From positions 930,001-994,000 of the forward strand of contig OZ245048.1 of NCBI GenBank assembly GCA_965224435.1: DNA of 64,000 nt, written 5' to 3'. Below the pieces are notes generated by a model, which had not been told where the DNA came from, did not search any database, and saw nothing but the letters and a program-made list of their open reading frames with translations. The position numbers and the translations under genes were made by a program. Positions 9,684 to 17,181 of the stretch are shown piece after piece; position 1 is the first letter of the stretch; the number at the start of each line of letters is the position of its first letter. Source of the stretch: JAJRQY01 sp965224435 (lineage in GTDB: Bacteria; Actinomycetota; Acidimicrobiia; Acidimicrobiales; SZUA-35).

Positions 9684-10613
9684 ATGACAACCGCAGAGCT
9701 CTTCGAACAAGAACGAGCCCGCCTTATCTCGCTGACCTATCGAATGCTTGGCATAGTTGAGGACGCCGAAGATGCGGTGCAGGAAACGTGGTTTCGATTC
9801 GAAGATGTCGACCTGGAGTCGATCAGAAACCCTGGGGCATGGCTAACAACGGTGGCCACCCGCGTTGCCATCGACCGACAGCGTTCGAACGCGGTCAAGC
9901 GAGAGACCTATGTTGGACCTTGGCTGCCCGAACCAATGGCCTCGGATCCGATGCTTCAGGCGAACCAGGACCCGGCTGATCACGTGGTTCTGGCTGAGTC
10001 AGTATCCATCGGGTTCTTGTCCGTCCTGGAACGGCTGTCGGCAACCGAGCGAGCGGTGTTTCTGTTACGAGAGGTCTTTGCTCTACCAATGGCAGAGATC
10101 GCTGACATCGTCGATCGAAGCGAGCCAGCCACGAGGCAAATCGCTAAACGAGCCCGAGATCGTGTCCGGGCCGAACGTCCTCGTTTCCAGCCGGAACCGG
10201 ATGAGGTCGCTGAGTTGACCGACCAGTTTCTACAGACTCTGTTGAGCGGTGACGTTGCAGAGTTTGGATCGCTGCTGACATCTGAAGTCGTTGTGGTGAG
10301 TGACGGTGGAGCCGACTATCGGGCTGCGCGAGCTCATATTGTTGGCCGGAAGCGGGTTGCTCGGTACCTCGTCAACCTGGCGAAGCGCTACGTGGTGGGA
10401 ATCGAGCTCCACCTAGTTGAGGCCAGCGGCCAACCATGTCTCTATCTCACTCGACCCGATGAACGACTCGAAGGGGCAACTCAACCCTTTTCGCTCCTGA
10501 CGCTCAACTGGGATGAGGGAGCGGTTCACAGCGTGATGCTGATACGCAACGAAGACAAGCTGCGGGCCTTTCACCAACAATGGTCATCAAGTCAAGGCCC
10601 CCCTGGCTTGTAG
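9684..10613 (+). CDS. ECF sigma factor, ECF41/SigJ-like with SnoaL-type C-terminal domain
   Basis: A 309-residue extracytoplasmic-function sigma factor. Region 2 is at about 5-70 (LTYRMLGIVEDAEDAVQETW), and region 4 at about 110-165 (LSATERAVFLLREVFALP). A ~130-residue C-terminal SnoaL-like domain follows, with SDGG near 205 and NEDKLRAF near 293, the latter resembling the conserved NPDKL motif of ECF41. In that group the extra domain takes the place of an anti-sigma factor and controls activity. The usual genomic partner is a carboxymuconolactone decarboxylase, oxidoreductase or epimerase. Here the frameshifted FAD oxidoreductase immediately upstream fills that place, which makes it the likely target (inference). 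Confidence 0.9.
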   Translation: MTTAELFEQERARLISLTYRMLGIVEDAEDAVQETWFRFEDVDLESIRNPGAWLTTVATRVAIDRQRSNAVKRETYVGPWLPEPMASDPMLQANQDPADHVVLAESVSIGFLSVLERLSATERAVFLLREVFALPMAEIADIVDRSEPATRQIAKRARDRVRAERPRFQPEPDEVAELTDQFLQTLLSGDVAEFGSLLTSEVVVVSDGGADYRAARAHIVGRKRVARYLVNLAKRYVVGIELHLVEASGQPCLYLTRPDERLEGATQPFSLLTLNWDEGAVHSVMLIRNEDKLRAFHQQWSSSQGPPGL

Positions 10614-10754
10614 CTGGACAGCACTTCTTGGCAGAGGCAGGCAGGTTGGGAGCGGGGTTCAAGAATTCGTCTCCGGTGCCGAAGTAACAAGGGAGCTGGG
10701 AGCAGGCCTTTCAGTTTTGACTGATTTGTAGATCGCCTTCGCAGGAGTTTCGTT

Positions 10755-11816
10755 ATGTATCGCCCCCGTCAGTATCGCCCTCGTCTCTGTGGCCCCCGTC
10801 CTGTCACCCTGGGATTTGCCGCCCTGGCTCTGGCCGTTGGCGTGACTGGATGCTCCGTTGGCCCTGATCGCGACGAGAGCGGTGCCATCACCGAGACCGG
10901 CGAGCTGGACGCATTCTCCATCAATGTCGGAGATTGCCTAAACGATCCACTACCGAATGATGACGTTGGCGAGTTCTCGTCCGTAACGGCCGTCCCGTGC
11001 GATGAAGCTCATGACATGGAAGCGTTCTCCCTCTTTGATCTGCCTTCTGGCTCCTTCCCTGGTGATGAATCGGTTGCCTCCCAAGCCGCTGATGGATGTG
11101 TCGCCGACTTCGAGACCTATGTTGGCGAGGCCTACGCAGAATCGATCTATGAACTCAACTGGTTTGCTCCAACCGTGGAGTCCTGGGAGCAGGGCGACCA
11201 AGAAATCGTCTGCATCATAGATGGCACGGTCGATGGAGATCGCCTCGAAGGCAGCGTTGAAGGACTGGCCTTTATCGAAACTGACGATGCCGAAGACGTA
11301 GCGGATGAGGCAGCATCGGACGGAACAACATCTGACGAGAGCGGCATGAGTTCGGAGAATGCTGGCTCATCCGGTGGCATGACGAACCGCGGTTCAGGAT
11401 CTGATGCTGACAGTGATTCAGACTCCGACACTCTCGAGTTGGAACTTGATGTGTTTGCCCTTGAGCTTGGCGACTGCTTGAACGACCCGACCGAAGACAC
11501 CATCGTCGACCAGTTCAGCTCAGTGGCCATTGTTCCGTGCTTCCAAGCTCATGACATGGAGGCGTACTCGTTCTTCGACATGCCTTCAGGTCCATTCCCT
11601 GGTGACGAAGTGATCACTGCCGCTGCAACCGAAGGCTGCGGTATTGCCTTCCACAACTATGTCGGCCTGAGCTACGACGAATCGATCTACCTAGTTTCCT
11701 GGTTCACACCAACATTTGAGTCCTGGAGCCAGGGTGACCAGGAAGTTGTTTGCCTGATCTCTGGCACTGTTGATGGCGACCGTCTCGAAGGCAGCGTCGA
11801 AGGAACTGAGATCTAG
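10755..11816 (+). CDS. Lipoprotein with two Septum_form-like domains
   Basis: A 353-residue exported lipoprotein. The signal peptide ends in the lipobox VGVTGC. Two homologous domains follow, about residues 50-170 and 225-353. Each has the pattern VGDCLNDP or LGDCLNDP, VPC...AHDMEA, SLFDLPSGSFPGDE or FFDMPSGPFPGDE, a Cys, an SIY segment, W..PT.ESW..GDQE and GTVDGDRLEGSVEG. The linker is rich in Ser, Asp and Gly. The repeated DCLNDP/PC/GC/C cysteines fit the actinobacterial Septum_form family, whose role at the division site is poorly known. The near identity of the two halves points to a fairly recent internal duplication. Confidence 0.8.
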   Translation: MYRPRQYRPRLCGPRPVTLGFAALALAVGVTGCSVGPDRDESGAITETGELDAFSINVGDCLNDPLPNDDVGEFSSVTAVPCDEAHDMEAFSLFDLPSGSFPGDESVASQAADGCVADFETYVGEAYAESIYELNWFAPTVESWEQGDQEIVCIIDGTVDGDRLEGSVEGLAFIETDDAEDVADEAASDGTTSDESGMSSENAGSSGGMTNRGSGSDADSDSDSDTLELELDVFALELGDCLNDPTEDTIVDQFSSVAIVPCFQAHDMEAYSFFDMPSGPFPGDEVITAAATEGCGIAFHNYVGLSYDESIYLVSWFTPTFESWSQGDQEVVCLISGTVDGDRLEGSVEGTEI

Positions 11817-11880
11817 TTTCACGAGCCGTCATCGCCGAGTTTCATGAGTCTTCTTGGCCGAGTTTCACGAGCCTTAGTGG
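11814..11880. repeat. Imperfect 23-bp direct repeats between lipoprotein gene and ffh
   Basis: The segment TTTCACGAG or TTTCATGAG recurs at 11817, 11840 and 11863, an exact 23-base period with partly conserved flanks (GCCGAG before copies two and three). It starts at the stop codon of the lipoprotein gene and ends about 55 bases before ffh. It could be slippage debris or a set of operator sites. Nothing else in this intergenic stretch stands out. Confidence 0.6.
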
Positions 11881-11937
11881 TGATTCGCCAAGAGGTCGTT
11901 ATCCGTTGAGTCTGGGCCCGGTAAGCTCATCAGTTCC

Positions 11938-13425
11938 ATGTTTCAGTCACTTACAGACAAATTCGACGGCATTTTCAGCAAGCTCCGTAACAAGGGTGTT
12001 CTGACCGAGGCCGACATTGATGCCGCCCTCAAAGAGATTCGCATTGCGCTTCTTGAAGCCGATGTCAACATCACCGTTGTCAAAAGCCTGCGCGACCGCA
12101 TCAAGGTCCGGGCTCTTGGCGAAGAGGTTCACAAGGCCCTGAACCCGGCCCAGCAAGTCATCAAGATCGTTAACGAGGAGCTCACCGAGAGCCTCGGCGG
12201 CGAAACAATCTCGATCACCTACAACTCCAAGCCACCCACCGTCGTGATGATGGCGGGCCTTCAGGGGTCCGGTAAGACAACAACCACCGGCAAGCTGGCC
12301 AAGTGGTTTAAGAGTCAGGGCCGCAATCCCTTGCTCGTCGGGGCCGACTTGCAGCGTCCTGCGGCGGTTGAGCAACTTCGCACCCTCGGCCGCCAGGTTG
12401 ACGTACCCGTCTTTAGTGAGAACTCCGATCCGGTCACCGTTGCCAGCAAAGCCGTCGAAGAGGCTCGGGCTACCGGCCGAGACGTCGTCATTGTCGATAC
12501 CGCTGGTCGGCTCGCCATTGACGAGGAGCTGATGGAGCAAGTTCGTCAGATATCCGAGGCAGTGTCCCCGGACTACACCTTCCTTGTCGTTGACGCCATG
12601 ACTGGCCAAGATGCAGTCACAGTTGCGGAATCCTTCAACGACAAACTCAACCTTGATGGTGTCATCCTCACCAAGCTCGACGGCGATGCCCGCGGTGGTG
12701 CAGCCCTGTCAGTCAAGGAAATCGTTGGCAAGCCCATTGCCTTTGCTGGCACCGGCGAAAAGCTGGACGAATTCGAACTCTTCCACCCCGACCGCATGGC
12801 CAGCCGAATCCTCGGCATGGGCGACATGCTCACCCTCATCGAGAAGGCCGAAGAGACCTTCGAACAAGATGAGGCCGAGGCTGCAGCCCAGTCCCTCATG
12901 GACGGCACCTTCACCCTTGATGACTTCTTGGAGCAGATGCAACAGCTCAAGAAGATGGGATCTCTTGGTGGCCTGATCAAGATGCTGCCGGGCTTACCCA
13001 AGGAAATGCGCGATGTCGACATCGACGACGGCGAGCTCGCCCGGGTCGAAGCCATCATCAAGTCAATGACAACGATCGAGCGAGCAAGTCCGTCGCTGAT
13101 TGACGCCAGCCGTCGATCTCGAATCGCCACCGGATCAGGTACCAATCCCAGCCAGGTTTCGATGCTGGTCAAGCAGTTCTCCGAAATGCAGAAGATGATG
13201 AAGCGCATGGGTGGTATGGGCACCAAGAAGGCGTCAAAATCGCGGCGCAGCAAAAAAGACAAGAAGGGCAAGAAAGGTGGCCGGGTAACCGCGAAGTCCA
13301 CGGCTCGAGTGAGCGAGAAGGGCACCAAGGTCCGTAAAGCTCCTCTCATGCTTCCAGGTTTGGACCGGATGGACGCCGATGATTTCGAGAAGTTGGCTTC
13401 AGAGCTCGAAGAGCTCTCCGAGTAG
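11938..13425 (+). CDS. ffh: Signal recognition particle protein Ffh
   Basis: SRP GTPase that binds signal sequences emerging from the ribosome and pairs with FtsY. The 495 residues show the N domain, the G domain with GLQGSGKTTTTGKLA, the GADLQRPAAVEQL segment, DTAGRLAIDEELM and LTKLDGDARGG, and a Met-rich M domain (QMQQLKKMGSLGGLIKMLPG, KQFSEMQKMMKRMGGMG). A strongly basic tail (KKASKSRRSKKDKKGKK) and an acidic end extend past the usual ~450-residue length. It heads the run of translation genes rpsP-khpA-rimM-trmD-rplS. No SRP RNA gene was recognised in the window. Confidence 0.97.
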   Translation: MFQSLTDKFDGIFSKLRNKGVLTEADIDAALKEIRIALLEADVNITVVKSLRDRIKVRALGEEVHKALNPAQQVIKIVNEELTESLGGETISITYNSKPPTVVMMAGLQGSGKTTTTGKLAKWFKSQGRNPLLVGADLQRPAAVEQLRTLGRQVDVPVFSENSDPVTVASKAVEEARATGRDVVIVDTAGRLAIDEELMEQVRQISEAVSPDYTFLVVDAMTGQDAVTVAESFNDKLNLDGVILTKLDGDARGGAALSVKEIVGKPIAFAGTGEKLDEFELFHPDRMASRILGMGDMLTLIEKAEETFEQDEAEAAAQSLMDGTFTLDDFLEQMQQLKKMGSLGGLIKMLPGLPKEMRDVDIDDGELARVEAIIKSMTTIERASPSLIDASRRSRIATGSGTNPSQVSMLVKQFSEMQKMMKRMGGMGTKKASKSRRSKKDKKGKKGGRVTAKSTARVSEKGTKVRKAPLMLPGLDRMDADDFEKLASELEELSE

Positions 13426-13549
13426 GCCCTGGCTTAGATGCCAGTAGGCACCTGATTGCTGTGATTCGGCCAGTTTAGGTCCGTGAATCCAGGATGAAAG
13501 CAGAAGGTGCGTTGCGCAGCCCTCCGCTGTTGGTAGCCTCATATGCCGC

Positions 13550-13606
13550 TTGACTCAGCGCACTCTTTTGCGCAGTCAAACCGCAGTGTAGTCCCCTCGC
13601 AAGAGG
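13550..13606 (+). promoter_or_regulatory. Structured 5' leader of rpsP (two hairpins)
   Basis: The 229-base gap before rpsP contains a long hairpin: TTGACT (13550-13555) and GCGCA pair with TGCGC and AGTCAA (13569-13579), with a CA bulge and a CTCTTT loop. A second small hairpin, CCTC-GCAA-GAGG (13595-13606), has a GNRA-type loop. They may form a leader controlling the rpsP operon or terminate ffh transcription. There is no T-tract after either stem, which favours a leader. Confidence 0.45.
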
Positions 13607-13654
13607 CAGTAACGCAAGACAGTTCACCGAAACCACGTACGAAGAGAGAAATCT

Positions 13655-13996
13655 GTGGCCGTTCGACTCCGCCTGACGCGGACAGGAAAAAAGAAACAAC
13701 CCAGTTACCGAATCGTAGCTGCTGACTCGCGGGCACCCCGTGACGGCAAGTTCATTGACATTTTGGGCACCTACAACCCACGGCTGGAACCATCCGAGAT
13801 TCTTATCAACAACGCCAAGGCTGTTCACTGGCTTCGTGAGGGCGCTCTGCCCAGCGAACGAGTGAAGAAGCTGCTGGAGATTTCCGGCGCTTGGGCTGCC
13901 TTCAAAGATGGCACCACGGTTGAAGCCCTCGAAGCTGAGGCTGAAGCTGTCAAGGTTGCCGCCGCAGAGGCAGCCGCGGTCGAGGTTGGCGCATGA
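13655..13996 (+). CDS. rpsP: 30S ribosomal protein S16
   Basis: Small-subunit assembly protein. The start is GTG after a GAAGAGAG purine tract. The N-terminus is typical of S16 (AVRLRLTRTGKKKQPSYRIV), followed by DSRAPRDGKFIDILGTYNP. The S16 core ends near residue 85, and a ~28-residue Ala/Glu-rich tail follows (113 residues in all), as in many high-G+C Gram-positives. Its stop overlaps the ATG of khpA (ATGA), so the two are translated together. Confidence 0.96.
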   Translation: MAVRLRLTRTGKKKQPSYRIVAADSRAPRDGKFIDILGTYNPRLEPSEILINNAKAVHWLREGALPSERVKKLLEISGAWAAFKDGTTVEALEAEAEAVKVAAAEAAAVEVGA

Positions 13997-14253
13997 GCGA
14001 CGACGCTCTGGCCCCAACAGCCGAGGCCGTTCTTGTGCATTTGTGCAAATCGGTTGTGAGTTCACCGGACGAGGTTTCGGTCGAAGCATCCGAAGCTGGC
14101 GACGAGCGAGTTCGTTTTGATGTAACCGTCAACAAGGACGACATGGGTCGTGTCATCGGCCGTCGTGGACGGGTGGCCTCGGCCATCCGTACGGTAGTTG
14201 GCGCTGCAGGAGCGAAAGACGGAGTCTCGACCGAGGTCGAGTTCGTCGAGTAA
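13993..14253 (+). CDS. khpA: KH-domain RNA-binding protein KhpA
   Basis: An 86-residue single KH-domain protein with the RNA-binding GxxG loop seen as GRRG in DDMGRVIGRRGRVASAI. Its place between rpsP and rimM is the standard one for KhpA, which forms a complex with KhpB/Jag in some bacteria and influences RNA metabolism and cell elongation. Its ATG overlaps the rpsP stop, and rimM follows after 14 bases. Confidence 0.92.
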   Translation: MSDDALAPTAEAVLVHLCKSVVSSPDEVSVEASEAGDERVRFDVTVNKDDMGRVIGRRGRVASAIRTVVGAAGAKDGVSTEVEFVE

Positions 14254-14267
14254 CTCGGGTCCGTCTT

Positions 14268-14840
14268 GTGACCCTTCTAGAGGTTGGCCGAGTGGGAAAA
14301 CCACATGGTCTCCGGGGCGATTTGATCGTTCGCCTCACAACAGACCGTACTCAAGAGCGCGCTGCGCCGGGTGCGGTCTTTTGCATTCCTGGTCCTGGTC
14401 GTTCATCTGCGGATGAGCATCTGGATTGCTCACAACAACTTGTGGTGAAGAAGGCTCAGCCCTATCAAAAGGGCTGGCTCATGAGCTTCGTCGGGGTCGA
14501 TAGCCGGGAAAGCGCTGAGCAATATCGCGGAACGCTTTTGTTCGCTGAACCGCTGGACGGGTTGGATAGCGACGTCATCTTTGTTCATGATCTGATCGGG
14601 TTGCGACTGCTCGATCAGCACGGGACTGATCATGGTGAGATTCTCTCGGTGATTGACAATCCAGCCTCCGATCTTTTGGAGCTGGCCGATGACGTTCTTG
14701 TGCCCCTTCACTTCCTGGTTGAGACCAACGAGACTCAAGTATTGGTTGACGTTCCAGAAGGTCTACTCGGGCCCGATGCCGATGCCGATGCCGATGCCGA
14801 TGCCGATGCCGATGCTGACGCCAATCCCGACCAGCAGTGA
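14268..14840 (+). CDS. rimM: Ribosome maturation factor RimM
   Basis: 16S rRNA processing factor that binds S19 during 30S head assembly. A GTG start gives 190 residues. The N-terminal barrel begins with LEVGRVGKPHGLRGDLIVRL. The C-terminal PRC-barrel region contains LIGLRLLDQHG and ends near VLVDVPEGLL. The last ~20 residues are an Asp-Ala dipeptide run encoded by a GATGCC microsatellite, not part of the fold. The stop codon lies eight bases before the trmD ATG. Confidence 0.93.
   Translation: MTLLEVGRVGKPHGLRGDLIVRLTTDRTQERAAPGAVFCIPGPGRSSADEHLDCSQQLVVKKAQPYQKGWLMSFVGVDSRESAEQYRGTLLFAEPLDGLDSDVIFVHDLIGLRLLDQHGTDHGEILSVIDNPASDLLELADDVLVPLHFLVETNETQVLVDVPEGLLGPDADADADADADADADANPDQQ
14775..14816. 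repeat. GATGCC hexanucleotide microsatellite at the rimM 3' end
   Basis: Six perfect tandem copies of GATGCC (14775-14810) plus a seventh, GATGCT, encode alternating Asp-Ala. The unit is two codons long, so copy-number changes keep the frame and only lengthen or shorten the RimM tail. Such a tract is prone to slippage and may vary between strains. Confidence 0.95.
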
Positions 14841-14845
14841 AGCCG

Positions 14846-15565
14846 ATGCGAATCGACGTTTTCACCATCTTTCCCGAGATCATCGATAGCTACACCTCAG
14901 CCAGCATCCTCGGTCGCGCTCAAGCTGGCGGCCATCTGGATGTGCGCTCTCACGATCTCCGTGACGGCGCTGAGGACAAGCATCGAAGTGTGGATGACAG
15001 CCCATTTGGCGGAGGAGCGGGCATGGTCATGAAGCCTGCCCCGATCTTTGCCGTGGTGGAACAAATCCAGCCACCTGGACCCCTGCTCTATCTCTCGCCA
15101 ACAGGGAGGCAGTTCGATCAGGCATATGCGGCCGAACTGTCGTCTCTTGACGGGTTCAGCCTGCTCTGTGGCCGCTATGAAGGAGTTGATGAACGGGTCA
15201 GAGAACACCTTGTCGACGGTGAGGTCTCCGTTGGCGACTATGTGCTGGCAGGCGGCGAACTTGGAGCCCTGGTGGTGATTGAGGCCGTCGCTCGCCTGGT
15301 CCCGGGCGTACTAGGCAACGAAGAGTCGGCCAATGATGAGTCCTTTGCTGACGGGTTGCTTGAATACCCTCACTACACGCGCCCGGCGCAGTTCCGAGAT
15401 TGGGAAGTTCCGGCAGAACTACGATCGGGAGACCATGGACTGGTTGACCGGTGGCGAATGGCCCAGTCTGTTGATCGAACCCGACGTAGTCGACCTGACC
15501 TGATCGAGGCAAGAGGCGGCCTGACTACGCAAGAGAAGTCCCTGCTGTCTGAGTTTGGCCTCTGA
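14846..15565 (+). CDS. trmD: tRNA (guanine-37-N1)-methyltransferase TrmD
   Basis: Methylates G37 next to the anticodon with S-adenosylmethionine, preventing +1 frameshifts. The protein starts MRIDVFTIFPEII, the family's usual N-terminus. A GTG at 14837 overlapping the rimM stop is an alternative that would add three residues. The SAM-binding trefoil knot is seen in LCGRYEGVDERV, SVGDYVLAGGELGALVVIEA and VPGVLGN. About 239 residues, a normal length. Part of the rpsP-rimM-trmD-rplS cluster. Confidence 0.96.
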   Translation: MRIDVFTIFPEIIDSYTSASILGRAQAGGHLDVRSHDLRDGAEDKHRSVDDSPFGGGAGMVMKPAPIFAVVEQIQPPGPLLYLSPTGRQFDQAYAAELSSLDGFSLLCGRYEGVDERVREHLVDGEVSVGDYVLAGGELGALVVIEAVARLVPGVLGNEESANDESFADGLLEYPHYTRPAQFRDWEVPAELRSGDHGLVDRWRMAQSVDRTRRSRPDLIEARGGLTTQEKSLLSEFGL

Positions 15566-15729
15566 TTCCGATATCCGGTCAGAAGAACACGGGTGATGGT
15601 GATTGACGGTCGTTCCTGGGGGATTGGGAACAGTGGAAATGGCATCGAATCGCCCTAGCATTACGGATCGCGTCAATGGGGCACCCCCGCTCTTTTGGCC
15701 GCATCCGCACTTTGTCATAGGAACGCACG

Positions 15730-16080
15730 ATGAACCTCACCGATCTCGTAGAACAGACTCAACTCCGAGACGATCACCCTCATTTCGGCCCGGGCGACAC
15801 CGTAAAGGTGCACGTCAAGGTGGTCGAAGGAAACCGTGAGCGCGTCCAGATGTTCCAGGGTGTCGTCATTGGCATTCGTGGCGGAGGAGCGGGCGAGAGT
15901 TTCAAGGTCCGCAAGCTCTCCTTCGGAGTTGGCGTTGAACGAACCTTCCCCATGCATTCTCCCATGATCGACAAGATCGAGATCGTGACTCGCGGCGATG
16001 TCCGTCGAGCCAAGCTCTACTACCTTCGTGATCGCGTCGGCAAGGCTGCCAAGGTGAAAGAAAAGCGCGATCGCTACTAA
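15730..16080 (+). CDS. rplS: 50S ribosomal protein L19
   Basis: Large-subunit protein at the 30S-50S interface. The 116 residues contain the L19 hallmarks FGPGDTVKVHVKV, RVQMFQGVVIGIRGGG and FKVRKLSFGVGVERTFPMHSP. A 164-base gap separates it from trmD, and nothing clear was found in that gap apart from possible leader structure. lepB and rnhB usually follow rplS in actinobacteria, but here the next gene is DUF2469. Confidence 0.97.
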   Translation: MNLTDLVEQTQLRDDHPHFGPGDTVKVHVKVVEGNRERVQMFQGVVIGIRGGGAGESFKVRKLSFGVGVERTFPMHSPMIDKIEIVTRGDVRRAKLYYLRDRVGKAAKVKEKRDRY

Positions 16081-16121
16081 TCTCTCATCACGATGAGTCC
16101 CGAGTTCGTGGGCCAGTCGTC

Positions 16122-16409
16122 ATGAGTAGCGAAGATCTAGAACGGTACGAGTCCGACAACGAACTCGGTTTGTATCGGGAATATCGAGACGTCATCAAGA
16201 TGTTTCGCTTCGTGGTCGAGTCCGACCGCCGTCTTTACCTCGCCAATGAGGTCGTGCGACTGTCCGCACCAGGTTCTCCACTCGTGGAGTACGAACTGAT
16301 TGATGCCTGGGTGTGGGACATGTACCGAACATCACGTTTTTTGAGCAAGGTGACTATCGCCAGCGCTCGGGGAATCTCGGTTGAGGAGCTTCCCCAACAA
16401 GAGCTGTGA
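16122..16409 (+). CDS. DUF2469 family protein
   Basis: A 95-residue protein beginning SSEDLERYESDNELGLYREYRDV and containing DAWVWDMYR, the conserved pattern of the actinobacterial DUF2469 family. No catalytic motif is known and its function is unknown. It is usually encoded between rnhB and yraN. The yraN part of this context is kept: yraN starts with a GTG that overlaps this gene's stop. Confidence 0.9.
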   Translation: MSSEDLERYESDNELGLYREYRDVIKMFRFVVESDRRLYLANEVVRLSAPGSPLVEYELIDAWVWDMYRTSRFLSKVTIASARGISVEELPQQEL

Positions 16410-16774
16410 CGGCTCACAATAGGCAGCTTGGCCGATTTGGCGAAGATGCTGCTGCTTCGTGGTACCTCAATCATGACTATGAAATCGTGGTCAGAAACTG
16501 GCGGGTCCGAGAGGGTGAGATTGATCTCATCTGCCGCCCCGTCGGCCCGACTGGCTCTGATAAATCACTCATTGTCTTTGTTGAGGTCAAGACTCGCTCG
16601 TCGAAACAATTCGGTGGCGGTTACTTGGCCGTTGATTGGCGAAAGCAAAAGAAACTCCGCCAACTGGCTCTGATCTGGCTGTCAACAATCGAAGATTATT
16701 ACGCGGAAATGAGATTCGACGTGGTCGACGTCGACGGTCGAGGCCACGTCCAGGTATGGGAGGAAGCCTTCTAG
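16406..16774 (+). CDS. YraN/UPF0102 family nuclease-like protein
   Basis: A 122-residue protein of the UPF0102 family. It starts with GTG overlapping the DUF2469 stop. The segments GRFGEDAAASWYL, GEIDLICR and FVEVKTRSS carry the Glu, Asp and ExK positions of a restriction-endonuclease-like fold, typical for the family. A role in DNA processing is presumed; it stands in a cluster with comM and dprA about 2.5 kb downstream. Confidence 0.9.
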   Translation: MTAHNRQLGRFGEDAAASWYLNHDYEIVVRNWRVREGEIDLICRPVGPTGSDKSLIVFVEVKTRSSKQFGGGYLAVDWRKQKKLRQLALIWLSTIEDYYAEMRFDVVDVDGRGHVQVWEEAF

Positions 16775-16780
16775 AGCTTG

Positions 16781-17146
16781 CTAAGCAAATAGTGCGGGAA
16801 CCCGGTCACGCGGTCGCCCGACGATGGCGGTGTCGGCGGTGACAATGACGGGACGCTGGAACAGTCGGGTGTGCTTGACCAGCAGATCAATCACGACCTC
16901 GGGGTCAGAAAGCGTCGCTTCATCAAAACCTTCGCCCGCGATCTTGTCCTTGAAGAACTTGTCGCGACGAACGAGGTCGCCGGGAGGGTCTTCCAGCTTG
17001 GCAATGATGCCCTCAAGGGTGGTCCGGTCCGGCTTCTCTTTCATATAGATCACGGTGTCGAAGTCGACTCCAGCCTGCTGCAGCACATCCAGTGCTGCGA
17101 CGGAAGTACTTCAATGAGGGTTATGAAAAAGGGTGACATCAGCCAT
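16781..17146 (-). CDS. ArsC-family reductase, probable selenoprotein (in-frame TGA at the catalytic position)
   Basis: Read from the ATG at 17146, the frame gives MADVTLFHNPH, then TGA (17113-17111) as codon 12, then STSVAALDVLQQAGVDFDTV onward to the stop at 16781: 121 residues, normal for ArsC. In the ArsC family codon 12 is the catalytic Cys of the HNPxC motif. The rest is a good ArsC: LVRRD near residue 55-60, and RPVIVT and VGRP near the C-terminus supply the usual arginines. A hairpin resembling a bacterial SECIS begins 12 bases after the TGA. I infer selenocysteine at position 12. Without recoding only a fragment from GTG 17086, lacking the active site, would be made. Alternatives are a point mutation or a sequence error. 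The substrate could be arsenate or another oxidant. Confidence 0.7.
17080..17098 (-). promoter_or_regulatory. Putative bacterial SECIS hairpin in the ArsC-like gene
   Basis: On the coding (minus) strand GCAGCAC (17098-17092) pairs perfectly with GTGCTGC (17086-17080) around the loop TGGAT. The stem starts 12 bases after the in-frame TGA and the loop starts 19 bases after it. Bacterial SECIS elements lie inside the coding region just after UGA, with a short upper stem and a G among the first two loop bases. Both features hold here. Binding of SelB is inferred. Confidence 0.6.
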
Positions 17147-17181
17147 GGAGATCGAGCATAGCGATGAGCGATCTGGCATAG

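Noticed and set aside
13436..13654. tRNA or SRP RNA gene between ffh and rpsP
   Set aside because: No cloverleaf with T-arm consensus and no SRP Alu or helix 8 GNAR-loop pattern could be assembled.
16781..17086. Short ArsC fragment starting at GTG 17086 as the true gene
   Set aside because: It lacks the active-site strand and HNP motif, which are present in frame just upstream of the TGA; a fragment without the active site is less likely than recoding.
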